Below, in pieces: positions 1 through 6,221 of a DNA stretch of 15,107 nt (position 1 is its first letter; each line of letters begins with the position of its first letter). The stretch lies in NCBI GenBank assembly GCA_019307165.1, contig JAFDKD010000202.1:1-15107 (forward strand). Direction: 5' to 3'. The position numbers and the translations under genes are program-made. The notes below the pieces were generated by a model. The model did no database searches and was not told the origin of the DNA. It saw only the letters and a list, made by a program, of their open reading frames with translations. The DNA comes from Deltaproteobacteria bacterium (GTDB lineage Bacteria; Desulfobacterota; DSM-4660; Desulfatiglandales; Desulfatiglandaceae).

Positions 1-1
1 A

Positions 2-1783
2 TCGCTTCTCAGCAGGCCTGTTGTCTGGATTATCCTTTTACTGGTCGTTGCGTCATTCGCAGCCGGCTGGTACGTCCGACATTTCAGGAACACCCTTTCT
101 CCACACTTCGAGTATTTTCTGATCAGCGTCAATCAAGAGCAGCGGAAAATCGTCGCTGGTAAAACGACCCGTCTTCATCCCGCCGACAGGGTCCGAATCC
201 AGCAAGTGGCCACCAACGTGCCCTTGAATTTTCGAATTCGACTGGTCTCCGAGGGCATTGACGCCGAGGCCCTGCAGTTTGAAGAGATGCGGCTTTCAGA
301 CCTCCTTCCCCATAAAGAAATGTTCGATCACTATAGGTTCAGGGTCCGGGTGAAATATCGAAACAAAGACCTGGGATACTCGGACTGGGAAGTTCGACCC
401 TACCCCGCGGATTGGCTGGACGAGGCCGACAGGATATTGGAAACGGAGCGGCGAATTGTCTTCCTGGCCCGCGCCCGTGAGTTGCTGCCCGAGGACGACC
501 GCATTCGGCAACGGCTCCTCACGGAGTACAAGGCCGCCGGGCGGCCGGCGCAGGCCGCCGCAATGCTTGAAGAGGGGCTTTCAAAGAATGTGAGCCGGGA
601 GCGCCTGTCGGGCCTTCTGGAACTTTACAGGGCCATGTCCGCCGAAGACCGCATTATTTCAGTGTTACGTCGAATCGTATCGTTGGACCCAGATGATCTG
701 GACGCGAGAATAGAGCTGGCGGAACGACTTGAAAAACAGGGAGGAGAGGACGAATCCATCAAACAGTACCAGGAGATTTTAAAACGTGTGGGGCCTGCGG
801 AGCAATTGATTCTCTGTAAACAGTTGGCATACATGTATACGGAATCGGGCCGGTTCGACAAAGCGGTCAAATACTATCTGAAAGCTGCGGAGTTGGACGA
901 TGGCGATGCCAATCTCTATTACAACATTTCCTATCTGTACGAGAAGTTGGGCGAGAGAGAGAAGGCCGATAATTATCTGGCCAAGGCCCTGGACCTCAAA
1001 TCGGACGACACCGAAAGCCGATTGAAGCTGGCGCGCAAGCGCGTTGAGGAAGGGCGATTGAAGGATGCGCGGCAGTATCTCAGGGAGGTCCTGGAGCGGG
1101 AGCCCCGCTTACTCTCCGCCTGGGTCATGATGGCCGATATTCTGGACAAGATGAAAGATAAACAGGGATTGATGGCGGCGTACGAGCAAATACTGGCGAT
1201 CGATCCCGAAAATGAAACCGTCATATACAATCTGGCGGTGATGCAATACGAAGCGGGAGACTTGAAGAAGAGTCTTCCCCATTTCAAAAAATACCTGGAA
1301 TTCCGCCCGGAAGATGTGTCGGTTCACAGCATTCTCTTTCATATCTACAAGACGTTGAAAAACGCCCCGCTCGCCTTCAAACAGGCCCAGATCCTCATCG
1401 AATTGAAACCCAATGAACTCGAACTTTACCATTACATGTTTCAGTACCTGAGTTCTAAGGGCGCCTATGGCCAAATGATTCCATTGATGAAAAGGGGCGT
1501 CGAAAGACACCCCCTGAGCGCGGATCTCAAGGAGTATCTGGTTGTGGCCTATTTGAAAACGGGAGATGAAAGCCGGGCCATGGCGCAGATGGAGAAGTTG
1601 GTCAAGCTGAAGCCCCGGGATGCCGATTTATGGCTTCACCTGGCAAGGCTGAGGGAAAAGAGGGGACGCCTGAAGGGCGCTCTGGAAGCATATGGACGGG
1701 TCGTGGAGTTGTCACCGGGACATGAAGAGGCGGAAGAGGCCTATCTGCAATTGAGGTTGAAGGGCATCGGTAGTGACGGATAG
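2..1783 (+). CDS. Membrane-anchored TPR-repeat protein (5' end outside window)
   Basis: The frame is open from base 2 to the stop at 1783, giving 593 visible residues with no ATG before the edge, so the true start lies upstream. A GTG at 206 could be mistaken for the start, but the frame before it encodes a convincing membrane segment (about visible residues 6-25, WIILLLVVASFAAGW) preceded by arginine and followed by VRHFRN, suggesting a single N-terminal anchor. A non-repeat domain follows (about visible residues 30-140). The rest is about eleven TPR-like helix pairs, for example AYMYTESGRFDKAVKYYLKA and YNISYLYEKLGEREKA. TPR proteins are scaffolds, and the partner cannot be inferred. The side on which the TPR domain lies is uncertain. 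mutT overlaps the end by 11 bases, suggesting one transcript. Confidence 0.85.
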   Translation, partial: SLLSRPVVWIILLLVVASFAAGWYVRHFRNTLSPHFEYFLISVNQEQRKIVAGKTTRLHPADRVRIQQVATNVPLNFRIRLVSEGIDAEALQFEEMRLSDLLPHKEMFDHYRFRVRVKYRNKDLGYSDWEVRPYPADWLDEADRILETERRIVFLARARELLPEDDRIRQRLLTEYKAAGRPAQAAAMLEEGLSKNVSRERLSGLLELYRAMSAEDRIISVLRRIVSLDPDDLDARIELAERLEKQGGEDESIKQYQEILKRVGPAEQLILCKQLAYMYTESGRFDKAVKYYLKAAELDDGDANLYYNISYLYEKLGEREKADNYLAKALDLKSDDTESRLKLARKRVEEGRLKDARQYLREVLEREPRLLSAWVMMADILDKMKDKQGLMAAYEQILAIDPENETVIYNLAVMQYEAGDLKKSLPHFKKYLEFRPEDVSVHSILFHIYKTLKNAPLAFKQAQILIELKPNELELYHYMFQYLSSKGAYGQMIPLMKRGVERHPLSADLKEYLVVAYLKTGDESRAMAQMEKLVKLKPRDADLWLHLARLREKRGRLKGALEAYGRVVELSPGHEEAEEAYLQLRLKGIGSDG

Positions 1784-2186
1784 GGCACAAATTCCTCATT
1801 TTGACGTAACAGCCGCCCTTATTTGTAAAGACGGCAAAGTGCTTATCGCAAAACGCCCCCGGGGCGCGCATCTGGAAGGATATTGGGAATTTCCGGGGGG
1901 CAAACAGGAGGCCGGGGAAAGTCTCGAATCCTGCGTTGAAAGGGAAATTGCCGAGGAATTGGGCATGCGGGTGAAGGCCCGGGAGCGACTGCTCACGGTG
2001 CACCATCAATACCCGTCCAAGCGGATTTCGCTCCATGTCTTTCGGTGCGGGATTGTCAGCGGAACACCCGATTCGATTCAATGCGACGCGCTCATGTGGG
2101 TTTCGCCCGATGAGTTGGAGGCGGAAAACTTTCCACCGCCGGACAGGCGGTTGATCGATGTCCTTTTTCGAAAAAAGGGCATTTAG
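1773..2186 (+). CDS. mutT: MutT-type Nudix hydrolase (8-oxo-dGTP diphosphatase)
   Basis: 137 residues, close to the usual MutT size. The complete Nudix box is at residues 43-65: G43, E49, then REIAEELGM at 57-65, where the glutamates bind the metal. The C-terminal W109 region and FPPPDRRLI (120-128) match the MutT subfamily, where FPPAN occurs at this place, rather than a generic Nudix protein. MutT hydrolyses oxidised purine nucleoside triphosphates so they are not put into DNA. The start is GTG at 1773, overlapping the TPR gene by 11 bases; the purine-rich GAGGTTGAAGGG just upstream can act as ribosome-binding site. No ATG lies in a suitable place, since the domain begins at about residue 9. 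Substrate specificity within Nudix families cannot be proved by motif alone. Confidence 0.88.
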   Translation: MTDRAQIPHFDVTAALICKDGKVLIAKRPRGAHLEGYWEFPGGKQEAGESLESCVEREIAEELGMRVKARERLLTVHHQYPSKRISLHVFRCGIVSGTPDSIQCDALMWVSPDELEAENFPPPDRRLIDVLFRKKGI

Positions 2187-2203
2187 AAACAGGGGGTTAC
2201 GTG

Positions 2204-2278
2204 ATGTTTTATAAACAGACGGAAGAAGGCTATGCAGCGCCCGCCGAGGGCGTTCGGTTAAAGACGCTTGTCCATTGA
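2204..2278 (+). pseudogene. Truncated remnant of a small cupin gene (N-terminus only)
   Basis: An ATG at 2204 sits eight bases after a GGGGG ribosome-binding site and opens a 24-residue frame beginning MFYKQTEEGY and ending VRLKTLVH, then TGA. From memory of the family, this resembles the first two dozen residues of small single-domain cupins (typically MFYKKTEEGY, then RKTLVYGEKTLL), which carry on for about 80 residues into the metal-binding barrel. Here the frame stops where GEKTL is expected, and the next 40 bases show no HSHPHEQ-type motif in any frame before the ATPase start at 2320. The simplest reading is an internal deletion that removed the barrel and left the translation start. A real micro-protein is possible but less likely. 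Confidence 0.5.
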
Positions 2279-2319
2279 GGGATGATTATCTGCCCTGACA
2301 GGGGAGAGGCCCGGATTGC

Positions 2320-3066
2320 ATGTTTATCGATAGGGTAAGGATACTAAACGGCCATTTTCCCGGGAAGGACGTCTATCCCTTTAACCTGAAAATATTCAGG
2401 GAGACTGACAGCCTGGCATTCAAGGCTCCGGTCGTTTTTTTTGTTGGAGAAAACGGCAGCGGCAAGTCCACCCTTTTGGAGGCCCTGACCAGGAAATACG
2501 GGTTGACCGTTTGGGGAGGGGAAAAGAGCCACATCGTGCACGACAACCCCTATGAAACCAGGCTGTTCGATTTCATCGACCTGGAAGGAACGGAGCCCAA
2601 GGGAAACATCGAAAGAGGATTTCTGTTCCGGGCGGAAAATTTCTTTAACTATGCCGCCTATCTCGATGACCTGATTATGACGGACCCGGGACTCCTCGAG
2701 TACTATGGCGGCGATTCTCTGACGCGGCAGTCGCACGGTCAGGGGTTCCTTTCGTTTTTCAATGCCCGCTGCCGGATAAAAGGGGTGTATTTTCTGGATG
2801 AACCGGAAGCGGCCCTTTCCCCTCCAAATCAGCTGGCCTTTGTGAAGGCCCTGTGGCGGATCGTTCAGGCGGGACAGGGGCAGTTTATCATCAGCACGCA
2901 TTCTCCCATTATTCTAAGTTACCCGGGGGCGCAGATTTTCAGTTTCGACTTCATCCCCATAAAATCGATCCCCTACACGGAAACCCATAGCTTCCGCTTT
3001 TACAAAGACTTTATGAACAACCGGACATCCTACCTGAAAGAACTGGGTCCGCAGGTTGATGAATAG
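2320..3066 (+). CDS. COG3910-type AAA/ABC-class ATPase
   Basis: 248 residues forming one ABC-class ATPase domain. Walker A is GENGSGKST (43-51), an ABC-like signature SHGQG is at 138-142, Walker B with the catalytic glutamate is VYFLDEPE (156-163), and the switch histidine is in STHSP (192-196). The short insertion between Walker A and the signature, and the layout, match the predicted ATPases of COG3910 (AAA_21 type). These are soluble and stand-alone, unlike transporter ABC subunits, and their biological role is not established. The start ATG at 2320 is preceded by GGGGAGAG at 2301-2308. No permease or nuclease partner is adjacent. It is transcribed in the same direction as mutT, with the cupin stub between. 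Confidence 0.85.
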   Translation: MFIDRVRILNGHFPGKDVYPFNLKIFRETDSLAFKAPVVFFVGENGSGKSTLLEALTRKYGLTVWGGEKSHIVHDNPYETRLFDFIDLEGTEPKGNIERGFLFRAENFFNYAAYLDDLIMTDPGLLEYYGGDSLTRQSHGQGFLSFFNARCRIKGVYFLDEPEAALSPPNQLAFVKALWRIVQAGQGQFIISTHSPIILSYPGAQIFSFDFIPIKSIPYTETHSFRFYKDFMNNRTSYLKELGPQVDE

Positions 3067-3093
3067 ACGTAACGGAAATCAGTAGGGCAGTTG

Positions 3094-3117
3094 GACCGTG
3101 AGACGGTAAGGACGGTC
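3094..3117. repeat. Short inverted repeat after the ATPase gene
   Basis: GACCGT (3094-3099) is complementary to ACGGTC (3112-3117); an alternative smaller hairpin is ACCGT-GAG-ACGGT (3095-3107). It lies 28 bases after the ATPase stop and directly abuts the heptamer tract. There is no T-run, so it is not a classical terminator. Confidence 0.4.
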
Positions 3118-3166
3118 GGAAGTCAGAGGACGGAAGACAGAAGTCGGAGGTCAGAGGGCAGAAATC
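3118..3166. repeat. Seven degenerate 7-bp tandem units, consensus RGARRNC
   Basis: Seven consecutive units with exact 7-bp spacing: GGAAGTC, AGAGGAC, GGAAGAC, AGAAGTC, GGAGGTC, AGAGGGC, AGAAATC. Every unit ends in C and has G at position 2 and A at position 3. The tract is purine-rich on the plus strand. It lies in the gap between the convergent ATPase and M48 genes. No open reading frame of note depends on it. Confidence 0.85.
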
Positions 3167-3188
3167 AGCGGTTTGATTTCAAGAAATG

Positions 3189-3224
3189 ACCGTTCGCTCT
3201 GAGCTTATCGAAGGGCCAAACGGT
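3189..3224. repeat. Dispersed intergenic repeat of the CTGAGC..TCGAAGGG type
   Basis: The core CTGAGCTTATCGAAGGG (3199-3215), preceded by CCGTTCG, is close to a word I recall seeing between genes in many unrelated bacteria (CTGAGCTTGTCGAAGGG). ACCGTT (3189-3194) and AACGGT (3219-3224) form a flanking 6-bp inverted repeat. Its function is unknown. The identification is by memory of the word, not by search. Confidence 0.5.
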
Positions 3225-3261
3225 GATTTGGGCGACAGTCCGTCAATTTTCAATTTCTTTT

Positions 3262-3288
3262 CTTGGCGTCCTTTGCGATCTTTGCGAG
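3262..3288. repeat. Three 9-bp tandem units, CTTKGCGNN
   Basis: CTTGGCGTC, CTTTGCGAT and CTTTGCGAG follow each other without a gap. This resembles short TTTGCG-rich intergenic tracts known from other genomes. It sits 47 bases beyond the stop of the M48 gene, so it could lie in that gene's 3' untranslated region. Confidence 0.6.
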
Positions 3289-3334
3289 ATAAAATCAACC
3301 TCCTCGCAACCCGGAACGCGCAACAGGTAACCCG

Positions 3335-4783
3335 CTATTTTTTGGGTCCGAAAGCCTCCTCGATTTTGCGCTGCAGCACCGGATCGTCCACCGCGAGTTC
3401 CCTGGCCTTCCTGAAATGGAATTCCGCCTTAGGCGGCTGTCTCAATTCCTTGAAATAAAGGCCGAAATTGTAATGAGCGCGGGCCAGCCTGTTTTCCTTG
3501 CCGTAACAAAGCCCCAGTTGATAATAAACGTCGGGTTTGTTGTAACCCGGGAGTGCGGTGACCCGTTCGTAAAAGTGTACCGCCATGCTGCATGCGCCCA
3601 TATTTTGATAGGAACGTCCCGCCAGAAATAGCGCCTGTTTGTTCGTGGGCTCTCGGTCCAGGGTCTCATTGAGCACCTGCAAGGCCTTTTGGTCGTTACC
3701 ATTCAATTGATATGCCTCGCCCAGCGCCGTGATTATAGGTGCGAAACCGGGCTTCCGCCTGTATGCAAACGCGAGATGCTCGATGGCCTTTCCGTATTCC
3801 GACATCTCCGTGTACACGATGCCGATACCGAAGTTTGCCGCGGGAGAGTGGGGGTCTTCCTTGAGATCGAACTCAAACGAGCGCATGGCATCGTCCGGGT
3901 CCATGGACCGGGCCCGCACGACGCTCTTGAAATAGGGAAATTGCAGGCCAAAATGAATGGCCTTGGGACTCGGGTTCCGGAAAGACGCATTCGCCACCAG
4001 AGACGAAATGTTCGCCATTCTCTCCGGACCCGTCGGATGCGTCAGCAGATAGGAAGGTATGCGGTTCGAACCATAATAGCTGCCTTTTTGGATTTTCTGC
4101 AAGGCCGTGATCAGTCCGGTACGCTTGAACCCGGTCGGTGCGATATATTTGAATCCCAATTGGTCGGCCTGCCGTTCGTCGTTTCGGCTGTAGTGCAGTT
4201 GGGCCTGCATGCTCGCCGCCTGCGACCCGATAATCAATGCCTCAGCCACCGGTCCGGCCCCCCCCAACAGCACCCCCGCAAGCATTGCCGCCAATGTGGC
4301 GTAGTTGATTTTTTTGCTCTGCTCAATGCGATGGGAGAGGTGCCTTGCAGAAATGTGCCCGATTTCATGGCATACAATGGAGGCCAGTTCATCGGCCGTA
4401 TCCATCACCTCAATAAGCCCGGAGAAGAAAAAGATATGTCCCCCGGGTGCGGCAAAGGCGTTGACCATGTCGCTTTTCAACACGTAGAACCGAAAAGGGA
4501 AATGACGGGTCTCCAGCGTCGAGAGAAGGTACTGACCCAGGTCGTTCATGAATTTATTGACAAACTCATCGTCCATGATTTCGTAGTGCGCCCTGATTTT
4601 GTCAACGAATTCCCGGCCCATTTGCGTCTCGTCGGCGATGGAGAGGGCATGGGCGGTTTTGGTCGGAAGCGAGGCAAAACAGAGCAGGAAGGCCGCCATG
4701 AGAAGAAGAACGGCCCTCTCGGCATGGCGCCGGGATCGGGCGGAAACGATTCCTTTTGTCGGTGGTTGATGGTGATTGCGCAT
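3335..4783 (-). CDS. BepA-like periplasmic M48 metalloprotease with C-terminal TPRs
   Basis: Predicted 482 residues from ATG at 4783. This start is preferred because it leaves 8 bases after the rsfS stop, has AAAGGG just upstream, and is followed by an export signal (RRH, then a hydrophobic stretch at about residues 25-37, cleavage likely after A46 in KTAHA). The open frame runs further up to 4861, but only through rsfS coding DNA. The zinc site is HEIGH (139-143), with the third ligand glutamate in NDERQAD (E203). A TPR region fills roughly residues 310-480. This is the architecture of BepA/YfgC, which checks outer-membrane protein assembly, including LptD, in the periplasm. Orthology is inferred from domain order only. 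It is the last gene of the nadD-rsfS group. Confidence 0.88.
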   Translation of the reverse strand: MRNHHQPPTKGIVSARSRRHAERAVLLLMAAFLLCFASLPTKTAHALSIADETQMGREFVDKIRAHYEIMDDEFVNKFMNDLGQYLLSTLETRHFPFRFYVLKSDMVNAFAAPGGHIFFFSGLIEVMDTADELASIVCHEIGHISARHLSHRIEQSKKINYATLAAMLAGVLLGGAGPVAEALIIGSQAASMQAQLHYSRNDERQADQLGFKYIAPTGFKRTGLITALQKIQKGSYYGSNRIPSYLLTHPTGPERMANISSLVANASFRNPSPKAIHFGLQFPYFKSVVRARSMDPDDAMRSFEFDLKEDPHSPAANFGIGIVYTEMSEYGKAIEHLAFAYRRKPGFAPIITALGEAYQLNGNDQKALQVLNETLDREPTNKQALFLAGRSYQNMGACSMAVHFYERVTALPGYNKPDVYYQLGLCYGKENRLARAHYNFGLYFKELRQPPKAEFHFRKARELAVDDPVLQRKIEEAFGPKK

Positions 4784-4791
4784 CAGCCCTT

Positions 4792-5178
4792 TCAATCCTC
4801 TTCGGGTTTGTCTCCAGAGGGACGGTCGCCTTCCGGTTCGATGCGTGGGGCATCGAACCACAGCCCTTCGAGATCATAGAATTCCCGGAATGGTTGATAA
4901 AAGAGATGAACGATGATATCCCCCAAATCCATCAATATCCAGTGCCCCTCCTGCTCCCCTTCGATCCCATGTGTACGGTAGCCGTTCTCACGCATCCGCT
5001 TCCTTAGATGGCTCGCCATTGCCTGGACCTGTCTGCTTGAATTGCCGCTTGCGACGAGGAAGTAGTCGGTGATGGCGCTCAGTTTTCCCATTTCAAAAAG
5101 GACCGGATCGACGGCCTTTCTTTCCAGGATAATTTTCCGGCAGAGTTTCGCTTTTGCGAGGGTTTCGTTATTTTCCAT
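4792..5178 (-). CDS. rsfS: Ribosomal silencing factor RsfS (Iojap/YbeB)
   Basis: 128 residues, typical of the family. The conserved core is present: TDYFLVASGNSSRQVQA (about 37-53), EGHWILMDLGDIIVHLF, and FYDLEGLWFDAP near the end. RsfS binds ribosomal protein L14 and blocks subunit joining under nutrient limitation; this is known from the family. After the core the last residues are a charged tail rich in D, E, K and P. The ATG at 5178 overlaps the end of nadD by 11 bases, so translation is probably coupled. The nadD-rsfS pair is widely conserved, which supports both calls. Confidence 0.95.
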   Translation of the reverse strand: MENNETLAKAKLCRKIILERKAVDPVLFEMGKLSAITDYFLVASGNSSRQVQAMASHLRKRMRENGYRTHGIEGEQEGHWILMDLGDIIVHLFYQPFREFYDLEGLWFDAPRIEPEGDRPSGDKPEED

Positions 5179-5812
5179 AAAGGTCGTTTTCCAATATGTA
5201 ACGCCTGACCGCCTCAGGCACCAGGAATCGGATGGATCGGCCTTTCTTCACCATGTTCCTGATCCGGGTGGAAGAAATATCCATCATTGTCGTTTGTATT
5301 TGGATCACGCTTTTTCCCGAGTCCAGAACAAATTCGCCGCTCGCGGATTCCCGCTGGATGGGAACCTCGAATTTAGAGAGTATGGATTTGAGTTCTTTCA
5401 GTGGCGTGCCGGGACGTTGGTTGATGACGAAATGCGTGTAAGTGAACAACTCCTTAAAAGCTTTCCAGGAATCGATTTCCAAGAATGCGTCCGTGCCGAG
5501 AATGAAAAAGAGTTCGGCCTGCGGTCCGAAGATCCGGCGGCATGCTTTCAGTGTGTCTATGGAATAGGATGGACCGCGCCGTCTTCCTTCAATATCAAGT
5601 ACTTCCAAGAGGGGCGAATCCCCCACTGCCAACCGGGCCGCGGCCAATCGATGGTGAAAGGGAACAACCGGCTCCCCCGTCTTGTGAGGAGGGGATGCGG
5701 ATGGGATTATGCACACCTTTTCAAGGGCCATCCGCTCCCCGATTTCCTCGGCGGTTCGCAGATGTCCAAGATGAATGGGATCAAAGGTCCCGCCCAGAAT
5801 ACCGACTTTCAA
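5168..5812 (-). CDS. nadD: Nicotinate-nucleotide adenylyltransferase
   Basis: 214 residues. The nucleotidyltransferase signature GGTFDPIHLGH is at 7-17, PPHK at 41-44 and ISSTRIR at 179-185. NadD joins nicotinate mononucleotide and ATP to give deamido-NAD in NAD synthesis. The start is TTG at 5812: it places the canonical N-terminus MKVGILGG correctly, no in-frame ATG lies upstream, and a strong GGAGGG (5822-5827) is nine bases away. proB ends 409 bases upstream with repeats between, so nadD may have its own promoter. rsfS overlaps its 3' end. Confidence 0.95.
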   Translation of the reverse strand: MKVGILGGTFDPIHLGHLRTAEEIGERMALEKVCIIPSASPPHKTGEPVVPFHHRLAAARLAVGDSPLLEVLDIEGRRRGPSYSIDTLKACRRIFGPQAELFFILGTDAFLEIDSWKAFKELFTYTHFVINQRPGTPLKELKSILSKFEVPIQRESASGEFVLDSGKSVIQIQTTMMDISSTRIRNMVKKGRSIRFLVPEAVRRYILENDLYGK

Positions 5813-5821
5813 AGGCGCCGT

Positions 5822-5827
5822 CCCTCC
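5822..5827 (-). promoter_or_regulatory. Ribosome-binding site that decides the nadD TTG start
   Basis: GGAGGG on the minus strand, nine bases before the TTG at 5812. It supports a rare start codon where no ATG or GTG fits the conserved N-terminus. Confidence 0.75.
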
Positions 5828-5844
5828 GCTTTCGATCAGGTTTC

Positions 5845-5874
5845 AGGGTAAACGATACGGCCGGTTATTGTCAA
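5845..5874 (-). promoter_or_regulatory. Possible sigma70 promoter for nadD
   Basis: The minus strand has a perfect -35 TTGACA (5869-5874) and, 18 bases on, TACCCT (5845-5850) as a poor -10. It lies 33 bases before the nadD start, so the leader would be short. The -10 matches consensus at only three of six positions, so this is tentative. Confidence 0.3.
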
Positions 5875-5907
5875 ATCCCCGTGACACGCGTTGATCGGCA
5901 GTGAGGG

Positions 5908-5942
5908 GAATTTAGAATTTAGGATTTATAATTTAGAATTTA
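5908..5942. repeat. Five 7-bp tandem units, consensus GAATTTA
   Basis: GAATTTA, GAATTTA, GGATTTA, TAATTTA, GAATTTA in perfect 7-bp register. It lies about 95 bases before the nadD start. Confidence 0.85.
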
Positions 5943-6003
5943 ACAAATTAGGTATTGACATATTTTATTAAATTAAGAATTTTTATTTGTTGTTTGGGTT
6001 GTT

Positions 6004-6019
6004 CTTGAACCCTTGAACC
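6004..6019. repeat. Two 8-bp units CTTGAACC
   Basis: CTTGAACC occurs twice head to tail. The same TTGAACC word returns in the tract next to the proB stop (6199-6219). Confidence 0.6.
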
Positions 6020-6030
6020 TTCATAAAAGA

Positions 6031-6072
6031 GAATATCCAATATCGAACAAGGAATATTGAATGTCGAAGGAA
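6031..6072. repeat. Six degenerate 7-bp units, consensus near GAATATC
   Basis: GAATATC, CAATATC, GAACAAG, GAATATT, GAATGTC, GAAGGAA. Five of six begin GAA and the register is exactly 7 bp. It can also be read as two about 20-bp copies, each beginning GAATAT. Confidence 0.7.
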
Positions 6073-6160
6073 AACGATCAATCTCGTTTCTATAGAAACG
6101 GCATACAAAGAGGCGAATCACCTGCGCCCTGGTTGCGGCGGCATCCAAGGAAGAACTTTT

Positions 6161-6198
6161 GAAAGACCGGTTCCCGGTTTAGGGCTGGTCTTTCTTTT
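6161..6198 (+). terminator. Strong hairpin with T-run, oriented on the plus strand
   Basis: GAAAGACCGG (6161-6170) pairs with CTGGTCTTTC (6185-6194), including one G-T pair; inside it CCC (6173-6175) pairs with GGG (6182-6184). TTTT follows at 6195-6198, so as an intrinsic terminator it reads rightward. It lies 27 bases beyond the proB stop, yet on the proB (minus) strand the hairpin is followed by AAAAG, not a T-run. It may stop antisense transcription into proB, or simply stabilise the proB mRNA end. Confidence 0.55.
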
Positions 6199-6219
6199 AA
6201 CCTTGAACCCTGAACCTTG
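6199..6219. repeat. Three 7-bp units, AACCYTG
   Basis: AACCTTG, AACCCTG, AACCTTG in exact register, ending two bases from the proB stop codon (6222-6224) and starting right after the hairpin's T-run. Confidence 0.75.
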
Positions 6220-6221
6220 AC

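Larger units (their letters stand above)
5813..6221. other. 409-bp gap between proB and nadD, filled with repeats, no gene
   Basis: AT-rich DNA with several short-period repeat tracts (5908-5942, 6004-6019, 6031-6072, 6199-6219), a strong hairpin (6161-6194) and the possible nadD promoter. A 66-codon frame on the minus strand (5948-6148) runs through the repeat words and shows no recognisable domain, so it is not called. Many Desulfobacterota carry proA between proB and nadD; no ProA-like peptide was seen here in any frame. Confidence 0.7.

Noticed and set aside
206..1783. GTG at 206 as start of the TPR protein
   Set aside because: The frame continues upstream to the window edge and encodes a convincing membrane anchor, so 206 is internal.
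3118..3166. Heptamer tract as a CRISPR array
   Set aside because: Units are only 7 bp with no spacers, and no cas genes are present.
3689..4879. Long plus-strand open frame of 396 codons
   Set aside because: It lies antisense to the M48 peptidase and the end of rsfS, has no recognisable domain, and the minus-strand proteins have clear motifs.
5955..5983. Perfect TTGACA at 5955-5960 on the plus strand as a promoter
   Set aside because: At 17-base spacing the -10 would be AATTTT, a poor match, in very AT-rich DNA, and no rightward gene follows.
5948..6148. 66-codon minus-strand frame in the proB-nadD gap
   Set aside because: Its product is largely made of translated repeat words and shows no domain; no ribosome-binding site was seen.
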